Assembly: GCA_018818965.1 (NCBI GenBank)
Contig: JAHJQX010000015.1
Location: 1-42,836 of the forward strand
Origin: Patescibacteria group bacterium
GTDB lineage: Bacteria > Patescibacteriota > JABMPQ01
Reading direction: 5' to 3'
DNA length: 42,836 nt
Below, piece by piece: positions 1-7,702 of this stretch (within the stretch, counting starts at the first letter, position 1; the number at the start of each line of letters is the position of its first letter). Under the pieces are notes generated by a model. The model was not told where the DNA came from. It did not search any database and was given only the letters and a program-made list of their open reading frames with translations. A program made the position numbers and the translations under genes.

Positions 1-1
1 C

Positions 2-424
2 ATCGTGCAAGGTGAAAGTGGTCTCCTAACCTTTCTAGCTAAATGTTGTCGTCCTACCATCAAAGACCATATTAAAGCTCATATTACTCGCTCCCGAGGA
101 GCTCGTATCCATAAAGTTGATTGTCCTGAGCTACAGAAAAAGAAAAAGGGGCGGGTCACAAACGCCAGCTGGAAAAAAGAATATCTTGGTCAAGTTAAAG
201 TGGAAATTCAAACCAACGATCGGGTAGGTTTGCTGAATGATATTATCCAAGTAGTAACTCAGGTAGGCGTAAACATCATTGATTCCCGGACTAAAGTAAA
301 TATTAAAGCCGGGACTACTAACATCACCGCCACCTTAGAAATGAAAAGCATCGATCAACTATTCATGCTGTTGAATAAAATTAGAAAGATCAAGGGAGTA
401 AAAAAGATCAGAAGAAGAAACTAA
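2..424 (+). CDS. RelA/SpoT-type (p)ppGpp synthetase/hydrolase, C-terminal part only
   Basis: The frame is open from the window edge, so only the regulatory C-terminus is visible. Residues 12-45 resemble the zinc-finger/RIS region of long RelA-SpoT homologues: a CC pair in AKCCRP, then ITRSRGARIHKVDCPEL, matching the family pattern CC-P...ITRGRG..VHR.DC. The last 75 residues (VKVEIQTNDRVGLLNDI onward) form an ACT domain ending in a basic tail. The usual P-GD motif after the CC pair is replaced by RPTIKDH, so this region is divergent. These domains sense ribosome and amino-acid state in the family, while the catalytic HD and synthetase domains would lie upstream. A GTG at position 5 is an artefact of the edge, not a start. 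The stop overlaps the convergent parB end by 4 nt. Confidence 0.8.
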   Translation: MVQGESGLLTFLAKCCRPTIKDHIKAHITRSRGARIHKVDCPELQKKKKGRVTNASWKKEYLGQVKVEIQTNDRVGLLNDIIQVVTQVGVNIIDSRTKVNIKAGTTNITATLEMKSIDQLFMLLNKIRKIKGVKKIRRRN

Positions 425-1278
425 GCGCGAGAAAATTTTTCTACTAACTCTTGAAGCTCCCGAGGAGAATAGAATCCGATGACAATGCTGCCACGGTTTT
501 TGTTTTTCCTGATTTCGACTTTTGTGCCCAAAGCTTGACGTAATTTTTCTTCATATTGAACTACCGTCGCATCCTGACGGCTTTTTTTATCCGATACGTC
601 CACTTTTACTTTTTTGATGCTTGCTTCTACGTCCCGCACAGACATTTGCCCAGCTAAGATATCTTTAAATAGTTTGTACCTTTGTTTCTCATCCTTAACT
701 CCCAACAATGTTTTGGCGTGACTAAGACTCAACTTGCTTTGCAAGAGCGCTCTTTGAATTTCAGCGGAAAGTGTTAAAACACGTAAAATATTGGTCACGG
801 CCGAACGACTTTTCCCTACCTTTTGCGCCACTTGATTCTGGGTAAGATTAAATTCATCCATCAGACGTCGGTAGGCCACTGCTTCCTCCACCGGATTAAG
901 ATTTTCCCGTTGGACATTTTCTACTAAAGCTACTTCAAGCTGCTGCTGCTTGGAGGCCGAACGAATTACCACGGGTACTTGCTTTAAACCAGCCATCTTG
1001 GCAGCCCGCAGACGTCGCTCACCAGCTAAGACCTCATAGCTGCCATCACCAACTTCCATTAACACCAGTGGTTGAATCACGCCATGTTCGCGGATGGAGG
1101 CCGCCAGCTCTTCCAACGGAGCCTTTTCCATCACTGATCGTGGCTGATGCGGGTTGGGTTTAATTTTACTAAGTAAAACTTCCTCAACTTCACCCGGCTT
1201 GGTGGCGATTTTGACTTGTACTTTTGGTGTTTTGGGGATAAGAGATTCTAACCCTCGTCCCAATCCTTTATTGACCAT
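421..1278 (-). CDS. parB: ParB/Spo0J-family chromosome partitioning protein
   Basis: A DNA-binding CTPase-type partition protein of 285 aa, a normal length. The N-terminus has the [11 protein letters not shown] peptide typical of chromosomal ParB. The ParB/sulfiredoxin domain follows, with PNPHQPR, the [12 protein letters not shown] box and the [14 protein letters not shown] motif involved in CTP binding and spreading. A helix-turn-helix lies at [19 protein letters not shown] (about residues 147-165). A basic C-terminal dimerisation segment completes it. It lies downstream of parA on the same strand, but 139 nt of repeat-containing sequence separates them. ATG is the only sensible start. I saw no canonical parS site, but the consensus in this lineage may differ. 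Confidence 0.95.
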   Translation of the reverse strand: MVNKGLGRGLESLIPKTPKVQVKIATKPGEVEEVLLSKIKPNPHQPRSVMEKAPLEELAASIREHGVIQPLVLMEVGDGSYEVLAGERRLRAAKMAGLKQVPVVIRSASKQQQLEVALVENVQRENLNPVEEAVAYRRLMDEFNLTQNQVAQKVGKSRSAVTNILRVLTLSAEIQRALLQSKLSLSHAKTLLGVKDEKQRYKLFKDILAGQMSVRDVEASIKKVKVDVSDKKSRQDATVVQYEEKLRQALGTKVEIRKNKNRGSIVIGFYSPRELQELVEKFSRA

Positions 1279-1291
1279 TTTTATATTTTAG

Positions 1292-1416
1292 TAGAATTGA
1301 CGTATTTGGATGCAATTCGAGACGGAAGCGAGAAGTGCAGCAAGGTGGATAGAGATATACACCAAACGAGCACTACAGTTTCCAATAAAGAAATGTACCA
1401 AACACGTAAATCCTGT
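1292..1416. repeat. Dispersed about 125-bp inverted-repeat element, copy 1 (degraded)
   Basis: This parA-parB spacer is homologous along its length to 8794-8918. Shared blocks include the outer end CCAAACACGTAA, the internal TTCGAG.CGGAAG and AAAGAAATGT/GAAGAAATGT. The left end (GACGTATTTGG) is an imperfect inverted copy of the right end (CCAAACACGTAAATCC), so the element can fold into a long hairpin. It has no coding capacity of its own: an open plus-strand frame over it runs into parA antisense and is rejected. The element looks like a non-autonomous MITE- or REP-like sequence. No transposase is visible in the window. Confidence 0.75.
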
Positions 1417-1417
1417 T

Positions 1418-2188
1418 TTAAACTAAATTGTAAGCTTTCAATACTTCAATGGCTAACTTACGGTAAGCTTTGGAGCCGGCAGAACGTTCGGAGTGCTCAA
1501 TAATAGGCGTACCAAACGACGGCGCTTCCGCCAAATCAACATTACGAGGAATTAGAGTTTTAAAAACGCGATACGGAAAATGCTTTCTCACTTGACTAAC
1601 TACATCTTTGGCTAAGCGCAATCTTTTGTGATACATTGTCAGCAAAGCCCCCAAAATATTCAAGTCAGGTTGTAAATTATTTTTCACCAACTCGATTGAA
1701 TTTAGTAGCTGGCTCAGCCCTTCCAGAGCATAATACTCACATTGCACGGGAATTAGCACCTCGTCAGAAGCAACCAAACTATTAATAGTAAGTAAACCTA
1801 GGCTCGGGGGACAATCGATGAGAATAAAGTCGTAGTCGTTCCTCACTTCACGTAATGCTTCTTGCAGCTTATATTCCCTATTCTCAACATTCACCAGTTC
1901 AATACTTGCCCCCGACAAATCTTGTCCCGAAGGTAACAGATTAAGTCCCTGAACCGTAGTGCCGGCGATTGATTCGGTAGCAGTTTTGTGCCCGGCGAGA
2001 ACGTCATAAATCCCCCGATTACCTTCTTTCATCCGTACTCCCAGACCACTAGTGGCATTGCCCTGCGGATCAAAATCTAGCAAAAGTACGAACTTACCAA
2101 AAGTAGCCAGCGCTGCTCCGAGATTGATAGCGGTAGTGGTTTTTCCAGTGCCCCCTTTTTGGTTAACGATGGAAATTATTTGCGCCAT
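1418..2188 (-). CDS. parA: ParA/Soj-family chromosome partitioning ATPase
   Basis: A P-loop ATPase of the MinD/ParA class that acts with ParB in origin segregation. The deviant Walker A motif KGGTGKTTTAINLG (residues 10-23) contains the signature lysine, the Walker A' is LLLDFDPQGNATSGLG, and the Walker B is FILIDCPPSLGLLT. At 256 aa it is the size of chromosomal Soj proteins, without the N-terminal HTH of plasmid ParA. The ATG start at 2188 directly precedes MAQIISIVNQKGG, the expected family N-terminus. It is divergent from the tRNA-Leu promoter. Confidence in function is high; chromosomal rather than plasmid origin is inferred from the many biosynthetic neighbours. Confidence 0.95.
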   Translation of the reverse strand: MAQIISIVNQKGGTGKTTTAINLGAALATFGKFVLLLDFDPQGNATSGLGVRMKEGNRGIYDVLAGHKTATESIAGTTVQGLNLLPSGQDLSGASIELVNVENREYKLQEALREVRNDYDFILIDCPPSLGLLTINSLVASDEVLIPVQCEYYALEGLSQLLNSIELVKNNLQPDLNILGALLTMYHKRLRLAKDVVSQVRKHFPYRVFKTLIPRNVDLAEAPSFGTPIIEHSERSAGSKAYRKLAIEVLKAYNLV

Positions 2189-2257
2189 GAGTAATCATAA
2201 AACTAGTCGTGCCAATAGCATAACGTCTTACTACCATTGTAAAATCAACGAGAGAAA

Positions 2258-2285
2258 TTGACAAGCTGGTTTAATATCGTACAAT
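2258..2285 (+). promoter_or_regulatory. Sigma-70-type promoter for the tRNA-Leu region
   Basis: TTGACA (2258-2263) and TACAAT (2280-2285) are separated by 16 nt and point toward the tRNA-Leu sequences. The same -35 hexamer and 16-nt spacer recur in the two attenuator promoters of this window, which supports the reading. The 2189-2498 interval has no protein gene. It holds this promoter, the tRNA fragment, the tRNA and a hairpin. Confidence 0.7.
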
Positions 2286-2297
2286 GGTGTTTGTTGG

Positions 2298-2336
2298 GTC
2301 GAAGTGGCGGAATTGGCAGACGCGCTGGCAGGCAGG
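2298..2336 (+). pseudogene. Truncated duplicate of the tRNA-Leu 5' half, joined to a GCCTGCC-type repeat
   Basis: Positions 2298-2328 repeat the first 31 nt of the intact tRNA-Leu (2354-2384) with one mismatch, at a 56-nt offset. The copy covers the acceptor 5' strand, the D arm and the start of the anticodon stem, then stops. It continues as GGCAGGCAGGC, which in reverse complement matches the core of the palindromes at 5802 and 13419. No anticodon loop or T arm follows, so it cannot be a functional tRNA. It lies between the promoter and the intact tRNA and would be transcribed with it. Confidence 0.75.
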
Positions 2337-2353
2337 CGCACCCTTACTAATAA

Positions 2354-2437
2354 GCCGAAGTGGCGGAATTGGCAGACGCGCTGGATTCAAAATCCAGTGA
2401 AGGCAACTTCTTGAGGGTTCAACTCCCTCCTTCGGCA
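2354..2437 (+). tRNA. tRNA-Leu (anticodon CAA)
   Basis: The cloverleaf is complete. The acceptor stem pairs GCCGAAG with CTTCGGC, followed by discriminator A. The anticodon stem CTGGA/TCCAG encloses the loop TTCAAAA, giving anticodon CAA for the UUG codon. A long class II variable arm folds as GAAG-GCAA-CTTC, and the T arm is GAGGG-TTCAACT-CCCTC. Length is 84 nt. The CCA end is not encoded. The long variable arm and the A discriminator are as expected for tRNA-Leu. Confidence 0.95.
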
Positions 2438-2451
2438 AATTGCTGCCAAAT

Positions 2452-2482
2452 ACAAATAAGCTCCTAAGGGGAGCTTATTTGT
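2452..2482. terminator. Strong hairpin between tRNA-Leu and a convergent gene
   Basis: Arms 2452-2464 and 2470-2482 are perfectly complementary over 13 bp around a 5-nt loop. The 3' arm is T-rich (GCTTATTTGT) on the plus strand and an equally AT-rich arm exists on the minus strand. Its position between the tRNA end and the convergent gene ending at 2499 suggests a bidirectional terminator. It lacks a long T-run outside the stem. Confidence 0.6.
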
Positions 2483-2498
2483 ATACAGCTACACGAAT

Positions 2499-2993
2499 TT
2501 AATTACTTTCATTTTGTCTGGCTTTTATTTCTCTATCTATCACGCCAAGTCTTTGTAATAACTCGGAGCAGAAAGTGCCTTTCCTGATTGAATCAGCTAC
2601 ATCAATTTGTTTATCTGCTATTGCATATAGTCTTTCCTCGGCCTCAGACAGTCGATCATGTGATTGTCTCTTAGCTGCAATTCTATTTTTCTCTCCCAGC
2701 AGCCAATCGATATCTCTATTAAACTTGTCATACAATTGCCAATCTTGACTATTACCATCACGATGCTCATTAAATTCTCCCAATATTTTCTCTTGCTCTT
2801 CTCCTAGGCGAAGAAGCTCAGGATCCTTTCCAACCTCTGCTTTTATTTCCTGTTCCTGGTCACCAGCACTACCAGCATCCACAACTGGTAATTTTTTAGT
2901 AACTCTACCTAGATCCTCTTCTTCTTCCCATAAAATCTGTGTCTTTCTGCTTGGTTCACCGCCTTGGGGTTCGGGCGTAGGTTGTTCGTGCAT
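2499..2993 (-). CDS. Hypothetical charged, helix-rich protein
   Basis: I do not recognise the family. The 164-aa product has a disordered, proline- and acid-rich N-terminus (residues 1-55, including WEEEEDLG). A highly charged helical region follows (about 56-160) with heptad-like spacing around LLRLGEEQEKILGEF and RLSEAEERLYAIADKQID, consistent with a coiled coil. There is no signal peptide, membrane segment or obvious catalytic motif, and only one cysteine. It is 31 nt downstream of the similarly built gene at 3025-3831 and probably cotranscribed with it. The shared architecture (acidic disordered head, coiled-coil body) suggests related or interacting proteins, but that is only inference. 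Confidence 0.6.
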   Translation of the reverse strand: MHEQPTPEPQGGEPSRKTQILWEEEEDLGRVTKKLPVVDAGSAGDQEQEIKAEVGKDPELLRLGEEQEKILGEFNEHRDGNSQDWQLYDKFNRDIDWLLGEKNRIAAKRQSHDRLSEAEERLYAIADKQIDVADSIRKGTFCSELLQRLGVIDREIKARQNESN

Positions 2994-3024
2994 ATTATTT
3001 TACTAATTAATGATAAATAATAAA

Positions 3025-3831
3025 CTAATTTGCCTCACCTAATTTGTCCCTCACGTGCCGAGCCATTTTTTCTAGTCCATCCTTCTCAGCCTGAGCAACA
3101 CTAATTTTTTCTTGCACCTGACGAATTTCTCTAGCTAAAAATGAGGGCCTCGAATCTAACGGCTTATCTTTCCCCCCATCTTCTTCAGCTGTTTCTGTAA
3201 CATCTTCAAGCCCTAATCTTTTTCTTAGTTCAGCCGCATCGTGAGCTCTACCTAACTTACGTGCTCTATCGCCAAAACTACTATCTCCTTTTTTATCGGC
3301 TAATGCAGCTTTTTTATTCTGCAGCTCTTCTTCACTGGCTCGCAAATCCTCAATGACAAGATCTTGCGCTACTGATTGCTCCAATAAAATATCGTGTGCT
3401 TTTTCTAGAGCCTTGGGGTCATTTCCATTTTCACAAGCAGCAGCCATCCGATTACAACGACGTGCTTCGGACAACGCTTCCGCCATTTCTGTTTCTAATT
3501 TTGCAACACGTCCTTCAACTTCAGCAACAAAGTCACCTAAACCTTCTCGATCTGTGCCTAACGACACCGTGTAGGCTCCAAAATTCATACCTCTTTTTCC
3601 CGTTGCTGTATTCTCTTGAAGAAACTTCATTTTTCCCCTTGCTTGATCGGCTAGATCTTTAAAATAAGCAGCCGGATCCTCCCCTTTTGGTAATTTTTGC
3701 TCAACTTTTTTAAACCTTTGAGTAGGCCTCGATTCTAAGTCTTCTTTTCCTGTATTTTCATCTTCAAAGCTAAAATCCTGAGGAGCTTCCCCTTCTGCTG
3801 CATCCATTGATCCACTATCTGTCCCAATCAT
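3025..3831 (-). CDS. Hypothetical coiled-coil protein with acidic N-terminus
   Basis: I do not recognise the family. The 268-aa product starts with an acidic low-complexity segment (about residues 1-45, including FSFEDENTGKEDLE). The rest is alternating charged helices: a glycine-containing stretch near residue 80, a long coiled coil about 100-180 (VAEVEGRVAKLETEMAEAL, then ASEEELQNKKAALADKKG), and another near the C-terminus. There is no membrane segment or catalytic signature. It lies 47 nt downstream of aroB on the same strand, so it could be read from the aro operon, but nothing links it to aromatic synthesis. A plus-strand frame opposite it is a shadow. Confidence 0.6.
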   Translation of the reverse strand: MIGTDSGSMDAAEGEAPQDFSFEDENTGKEDLESRPTQRFKKVEQKLPKGEDPAAYFKDLADQARGKMKFLQENTATGKRGMNFGAYTVSLGTDREGLGDFVAEVEGRVAKLETEMAEALSEARRCNRMAAACENGNDPKALEKAHDILLEQSVAQDLVIEDLRASEEELQNKKAALADKKGDSSFGDRARKLGRAHDAAELRKRLGLEDVTETAEEDGGKDKPLDSRPSFLAREIRQVQEKISVAQAEKDGLEKMARHVRDKLGEAN

Positions 3832-3878
3832 ATTATATATTTAATTAAATTACTTTCTTGCCTTTTCATATATTTAGT

Positions 3879-4997
3879 TTACTTTACTGCCTCATTAGTC
3901 AGCTCAATCGATTCTTTAAGTAACTCCTCAAATCTATTCCTAGGAAAGGAGAACACCCATTTGCTTCTATTCTTAGCCACTTTCCCAATCGCCGCTACTA
4001 GCGGCAGACAAACTCCACCACCCCGGTTCTTTTTGTCCAACTTTATTGTATTATACAGCATTTTATGTGGAAAGTCAACGCTATCCTGAAAGCCGTATTG
4101 CTGAAGAATTTTTTTGATCTTGAGGACTTCTGACTTTTTTATTTTACCTAACAGATAACTCATATAGCTTTCTACTATCATCCCCGTCGCCACTGCCTGG
4201 CCATGCGATATCCGATGATTGCTGACCTTTTCGATGGCGTGACCAACGGTGTGGCCGAAATTTAATAAAGACCTTAAACCAGTGACTTCTCGTTCATCAG
4301 CTATAACAGCCCTCCCCTTAGCTACCATACAGGTCTTAACGAGAGGAACAAGTTTTGTCAGATTAGGTCTATTTAAATTAATTGGGTTATTTTCTAGCTT
4401 GGTAAAACTAGCCCGATCAAATAAAATCAGTGTCTTGATTAATTCCGCCATTCCTTCCTGGAGTTGACTCTTAGGTAGTGACTGTAAAAACTGCGGGGTG
4501 ACTAATATCTTGCGTGGTTGATAAAACGTACCGATAATATTCTTGGCATATCGAGAATTAATGCCATTCTTGCCGCCAATTGAGCTATCTACCATCGCCA
4601 GCAATGTAGTCGGTACTTGCCATAGGTCTACCCCCCGCATATAAATAGAGGCAATAAAGCCAGTTAAGTCCCCGGTCACCCCTCCGCCCAAAGCAATTAT
4701 TAAAGTGTCTCGCGGGTATTTTTTTTCGGCTACCTGGCCGATTATTTTAGCAAATACAGGGAAAGATTTAGACTGCTCACCGACTGGGAAAGTGATAAGA
4801 TCAGTTTTGGTGACTGAACTAATTTTTTGTTCTACAGCCCGGCCATATAACTTGGCGACTTGACTGTCACAAAATAAGACAACATACTGGTATTTTTCTT
4901 TTTTAAGTTCGCCGCACAACAAATCAGCTGGTTTTTTATCCAGCATAATAATCTGGGAAGTCCGACCGTCTTTAAATTTGAGATTAATCTTGGCCAT
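3879..4997 (-). CDS. aroB: 3-dehydroquinate synthase
   Basis: Second step of the shikimate pathway, converting DAHP to 3-dehydroquinate with NAD and a divalent metal. Family motifs are clear: FPVGEQSKSF, the glycine-rich NAD site IALGGGVTGDLTGFIAS, VPTTLLAMVDSSIGGKNGIN, and the metal-binding NFGHTVGHAIE. A second histidine region, HRISHGQAVATGM, completes the active site. Length (372 aa) is normal. An upstream TTG at 5000 would add one residue, but the ATG at 4997 is the better start. It overlaps the end of aroF by 14 nt, which implies translational coupling with the first enzyme of the pathway. Confidence 0.95.
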   Translation of the reverse strand: MAKINLKFKDGRTSQIIMLDKKPADLLCGELKKEKYQYVVLFCDSQVAKLYGRAVEQKISSVTKTDLITFPVGEQSKSFPVFAKIIGQVAEKKYPRDTLIIALGGGVTGDLTGFIASIYMRGVDLWQVPTTLLAMVDSSIGGKNGINSRYAKNIIGTFYQPRKILVTPQFLQSLPKSQLQEGMAELIKTLILFDRASFTKLENNPINLNRPNLTKLVPLVKTCMVAKGRAVIADEREVTGLRSLLNFGHTVGHAIEKVSNHRISHGQAVATGMIVESYMSYLLGKIKKSEVLKIKKILQQYGFQDSVDFPHKMLYNTIKLDKKNRGGGVCLPLVAAIGKVAKNRSKWVFSFPRNRFEELLKESIELTNEAVK

Positions 4998-5742
4998 CAA
5001 CTATTTGCTGAATTGCTTTAGCTTTTTTTATCAGCTGAGAAAAATCCGTAAAGTTTAATGATTGTTGACCATCGCACAAAGCCTGATCGGCTTGAGGGTG
5101 AATTTCCACGATTAGGCCAGAAGCACCAGCCCCTATGCCCGCCAGGGCGAGCGGTCCCACCAGCTTTATTTCCCCCGCCGCGTGTGAAGGATCGACAAAA
5201 ACAGTATAATCAGTTTCTTGTTCGATTTTTTTAATCGCGGCTAGATCGAGAGTAAAACGACTACTATCACTAAAAGTCCTTATTCCTCGTTCGACTAATA
5301 TCACCTCCGGATTTTTATCAGCTGCCAGATAACTGGCCGCCCCTAGCCAATCTTTTAAATCAGCTGCCAATCCTCGTTTTAAGAAAACTGGCTTCTCTTG
5401 CTTAGCTAGCTCCTTTAAAAGCTCATAATTCTGCATATTGCGCGCACCCACCTGCCAAAAATCGACTACTACCTCCATATCCTTTATTTGAGAGGAGTCA
5501 GTGATTTCGGTTAGCCATTTTAGGTCGTATTTTTCTTTCGCCTCCTTAATCCAGGAGAGTCCTTCGTTGCCCACTCCCTGAAAACTGTCAGCTGTTGTTC
5601 GGGGTTTATGGATACTGCCCCGCATGATTTTCAGACCAGCCTTTTGCAGAAATTCGGCGGTTTCAAGAATCTGCTCCTTGCTTTCAACCGCGCAAGGACC
5701 AGCGATAATTTCTAAGTTTTCTTGGGAAAATTGTTTAGTCAT
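4984..5742 (-). CDS. aroF: DAHP synthase, type I-beta (KDO8P-synthase-like)
   Basis: Entry reaction of aromatic synthesis, joining PEP and erythrose-4-phosphate. Motifs fit the short type I-beta class: IIAGPCAVES near the N-terminus, MRGSIHKPRTTADSFQG, VGARNMQNYELL, VFLKRGL, ILVERGIRTF and the metal/substrate site VFVDPSHAAG. At 252 aa it consists only of the barrel: the N-terminal ferredoxin-like or fused chorismate-mutase regulatory domains of feedback-controlled relatives are absent. Allosteric inhibition through its own domain is therefore unlikely, which makes transcriptional control upstream in this operon more significant. It follows the transketolase genes, which make erythrose-4-phosphate. 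Confidence 0.95.
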   Translation of the reverse strand: MTKQFSQENLEIIAGPCAVESKEQILETAEFLQKAGLKIMRGSIHKPRTTADSFQGVGNEGLSWIKEAKEKYDLKWLTEITDSSQIKDMEVVVDFWQVGARNMQNYELLKELAKQEKPVFLKRGLAADLKDWLGAASYLAADKNPEVILVERGIRTFSDSSRFTLDLAAIKKIEQETDYTVFVDPSHAAGEIKLVGPLALAGIGAGASGLIVEIHPQADQALCDGQQSLNFTDFSQLIKKAKAIQQIVDGQD

Positions 5743-5756
5743 AAATTTAGCTTAGA

Positions 5757-5923
5757 GACTATTCTGATGTACTACGAAGACACATTGATTTTCCCCAGCG
5801 AGCCTGCCTGCCGGTAGGCAGGGAAAACCAGCTCCGCGATCGACTTCGCTCTCTCCCGATCCGATCGGGAGAACCATGCCCGCTCAGCCGATCGAGGGTC
5901 TTCTTTAGCACATCAGAATAGCC
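5757..5923. repeat. Intergenic element with long matching arms (site A)
   Basis: Arms at 5757-5781 and 5898-5923 are inverted copies of each other (shared CTATTCTGATGT, then CTA and GAAGAC) and flank about 115 nt. Inside are two more hairpins: the palindrome at 5802-5823, and TCTCCCGAT/ATCGGGAGA (perfect 9 bp). The inner part (CTTCGCTC ... CGCTCAG) resembles the cores at 20713-20796 and 26201-26272, but the outer arms are unrelated in sequence. It lies between the tkt C-subunit gene and aroF, inside what is otherwise an operon, so it might act as an RNA stability or partial termination structure. Confidence 0.7.
5802..5823. repeat. GCCTGCC...GGCAGG palindromic repeat, intergenic copy
   Basis: An imperfect palindrome. 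Nineteen nt (5802-5820, GCCTGCCTGCCGGTAGGCA) are identical to 13419-13437 inside trpD. A partial match of 11 nt, in reverse orientation, ends the broken tRNA fragment near 2336. It appears to be a small mobile or spreading palindrome, comparable in behaviour to REP or Rickettsia palindromic elements. Confidence 0.75.
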
Positions 5924-5928
5924 ATCTT

Positions 5929-6876
5929 TTATTTATTAATAAACTTCAGAACTTCCGGAGCTAACTTCTCAGCCGTCAAACCTCTGGCGCTATACAAATC
6001 CTCCGTCCGACCGGATTCGCCAAAAACGTCATTTACACCAAATGATTTTAATTTAGTTGGATGATTGCGACTAAGTGCTTCAGCGACTGCGCCACCTAGG
6101 CCACCGATGATTGTATGATCTTCGATGGTGACAACTTTACCTGTTTTCTGCGCTGATTCGATCAGTAATTTTTCATCCAGAGGCTTAATAGAAGCCATAT
6201 TTAACACATCGGCTTTTATGTTTTGCGTTGCCAACTCCTGTGCCACTACCACCGCCTCGGCTGTCATCGTGCCACAAGCGATAATTGTAACGTCATCACC
6301 GGTCATCAACTGATCGCCTTGACCGATTACAAATTCTTTTTTGCCAGACAATCCAACGACATCAGTTACTTCATGACGCGGTAGGCGCATATAGATTGGC
6401 CCCTCGTGCTTGATCATTGCCCGTGTTGCCAATTTAGTCTCGTGGGCATCAGCCGGCGCCAATACAGTCATATTGGGCAAAGCGCGCATTAAGGCCATAT
6501 CTTCAACAGATTGATGACTAGAACCATCCTGACTAGCCGACAGGCCAGCGTGCGTTCCCACCAAATTTACATTCAGCTTAGGTAAAGCTACCGCCGCTCG
6601 CACCTGCTCGTTGGCTCGACTGGTAATAAAGACGGCAAAACTAGCAGCTAAGGGTATCTTGCCACTAGCCGCCAAACCAGCGGCCGCCCCAATCATATTT
6701 TGCTCGGCAATACCGGCGTTGAAAAAACGCTCTGGATAACGCTCGGCAAATAAGTCCACCTTGGTTGATTTAGTTAAATCGCCACCCAAAACTATTAAGC
6801 GTGGTTCTTCCTCTGCAATTTCTAATAAAGTCTGTCCAAAAGCTTCCCGTGGTGATTGTTTTTTCATTTCAGTCAT
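5929..6876 (-). CDS. tktB: Transketolase, C-terminal subunit
   Basis: Second half of a split transketolase (315 aa). It carries the pyrimidine-binding domain with the catalytic glutamate in FFNAGIAEQNMIGAAAGLA, THAGLSASQDGSSHQSVEDM and PADAHETKLATRAM, followed by the C-terminal domain containing DVLNMASIKPLDEKLL and TIEDHTIIGGLGGAVAE. Together with the upstream gene it would move two-carbon units between sugar phosphates and so supply erythrose-4-phosphate for aroF. It overlaps the N-subunit gene by 8 nt. Related 1-deoxyxylulose-5-phosphate synthase is a single long chain with different motifs, so transketolase is preferred. Confidence 0.9.
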   Translation of the reverse strand: MTEMKKQSPREAFGQTLLEIAEEEPRLIVLGGDLTKSTKVDLFAERYPERFFNAGIAEQNMIGAAAGLAASGKIPLAASFAVFITSRANEQVRAAVALPKLNVNLVGTHAGLSASQDGSSHQSVEDMALMRALPNMTVLAPADAHETKLATRAMIKHEGPIYMRLPRHEVTDVVGLSGKKEFVIGQGDQLMTGDDVTIIACGTMTAEAVVVAQELATQNIKADVLNMASIKPLDEKLLIESAQKTGKVVTIEDHTIIGGLGGAVAEALSRNHPTKLKSFGVNDVFGESGRTEDLYSARGLTAEKLAPEVLKFINK

Positions 6877-7690
6877 TTTTCAATTCCTTAAGTGACTTTA
6901 GTAACTCATCCTCAGACAAAGGCTTTCCGTGATATTCGTTAGCTGTCTCGATAAAAGAAATCCCCTTGCCCTTAACTGTATTGGCTATGATGGCAGTTGG
7001 TTTAGCAAAGCCGTGCGCGTCCTCAACTGCCTCTTCGATTTGCGCTAAATTATGACCATCTATTTCCAACACCTCCCAACCAAAATCAGCCATTTTTTCA
7101 CCGATATCCCCTAGGTCAGTGATATTTTCCGTTGGCCCTTCTAGTTGCATGCCATTGTCATCAACAATTAGAGTCAGATTATTTAACTTGTGCTGATTGG
7201 CAAACATCAACGCCTCCCAATTTTGTCCTTCCTGAAGTTCGCCGTCACCAACGAGAACATATGTCTGGTATTTTCGACTATCAATCTGAGCCGCCAGCGC
7301 CATGCCACACCCCACCGACAAACCCTGCCCCAGAGAACCGGTCGAAAAATCCAGACCCGGTGTCTTATTCATGTCGGGGTGACCTTGTAGGGACGAACCA
7401 AGTTCGCGTAAAGTTGCTAGCAAATTTCGGTTAAAATAGCCCGTCAACGCCAACGTAGCATATAAAGCCGGAGCAGCGTGGCCTTTACTGAGCACAAAGC
7501 GATCACGCTCGGGCCATTTCGGTTCAGTCGGACGATGCCGTAGCTTAAAGCCGTATAAAACAGCTAAAACATCGACGATTGAAAGCGAACCGCCCGGATG
7601 ACCCGAATCAGCCCGACAGATCATCTTCAGCGTTTCCGCCCGGACTTCATTGGCCAAATCTTCAATTTTTTTAATCTCTTCCTCCGTCAT
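6869..7690 (-). CDS. tktA: Transketolase, N-terminal (thiamine-diphosphate binding) subunit
   Basis: First half of a split transketolase (273 aa). The diphosphate-binding motif is VLVGDGELQEGQNWEALMFA with the downstream asparagine in LIVDDNGMQL. Substrate-contact segments are ADSGHPGGSLSIVDVLAVLY, RDRFVLSKGHAAPALYA and GSLGQGLSVGCGMALAAQ. It pairs with the C-terminal subunit encoded immediately downstream and needs it for activity. It starts 12 nt after the chorismate-mutase gene, so precursor supply and the chorismate branch are under the same leader. Split transketolases are widespread in bacteria and archaea, so the split itself is not unusual. Confidence 0.9.
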   Translation of the reverse strand: MTEEEIKKIEDLANEVRAETLKMICRADSGHPGGSLSIVDVLAVLYGFKLRHRPTEPKWPERDRFVLSKGHAAPALYATLALTGYFNRNLLATLRELGSSLQGHPDMNKTPGLDFSTGSLGQGLSVGCGMALAAQIDSRKYQTYVLVGDGELQEGQNWEALMFANQHKLNNLTLIVDDNGMQLEGPTENITDLGDIGEKMADFGWEVLEIDGHNLAQIEEAVEDAHGFAKPTAIIANTVKGKGISFIETANEYHGKPLSEDELLKSLKELKND

Positions 7691-7702
7691 AATTTCCTGT
7701 TA

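Noticed and set aside
1297-1503. Plus-strand open frame of 68 codons
   Set aside because: It covers the dispersed repeat and then runs antisense into parA; no homology or ribosome site.
421-2300. parS centromere site near parAB
   Set aside because: No sequence close to the TGTTTCACGTGAAACA consensus was found; the parA-parB spacer is explained by the dispersed repeat.
7132-7434. Plus-strand frame opposite the transketolase N-subunit
   Set aside because: Antisense shadow with no family resemblance or start signals.
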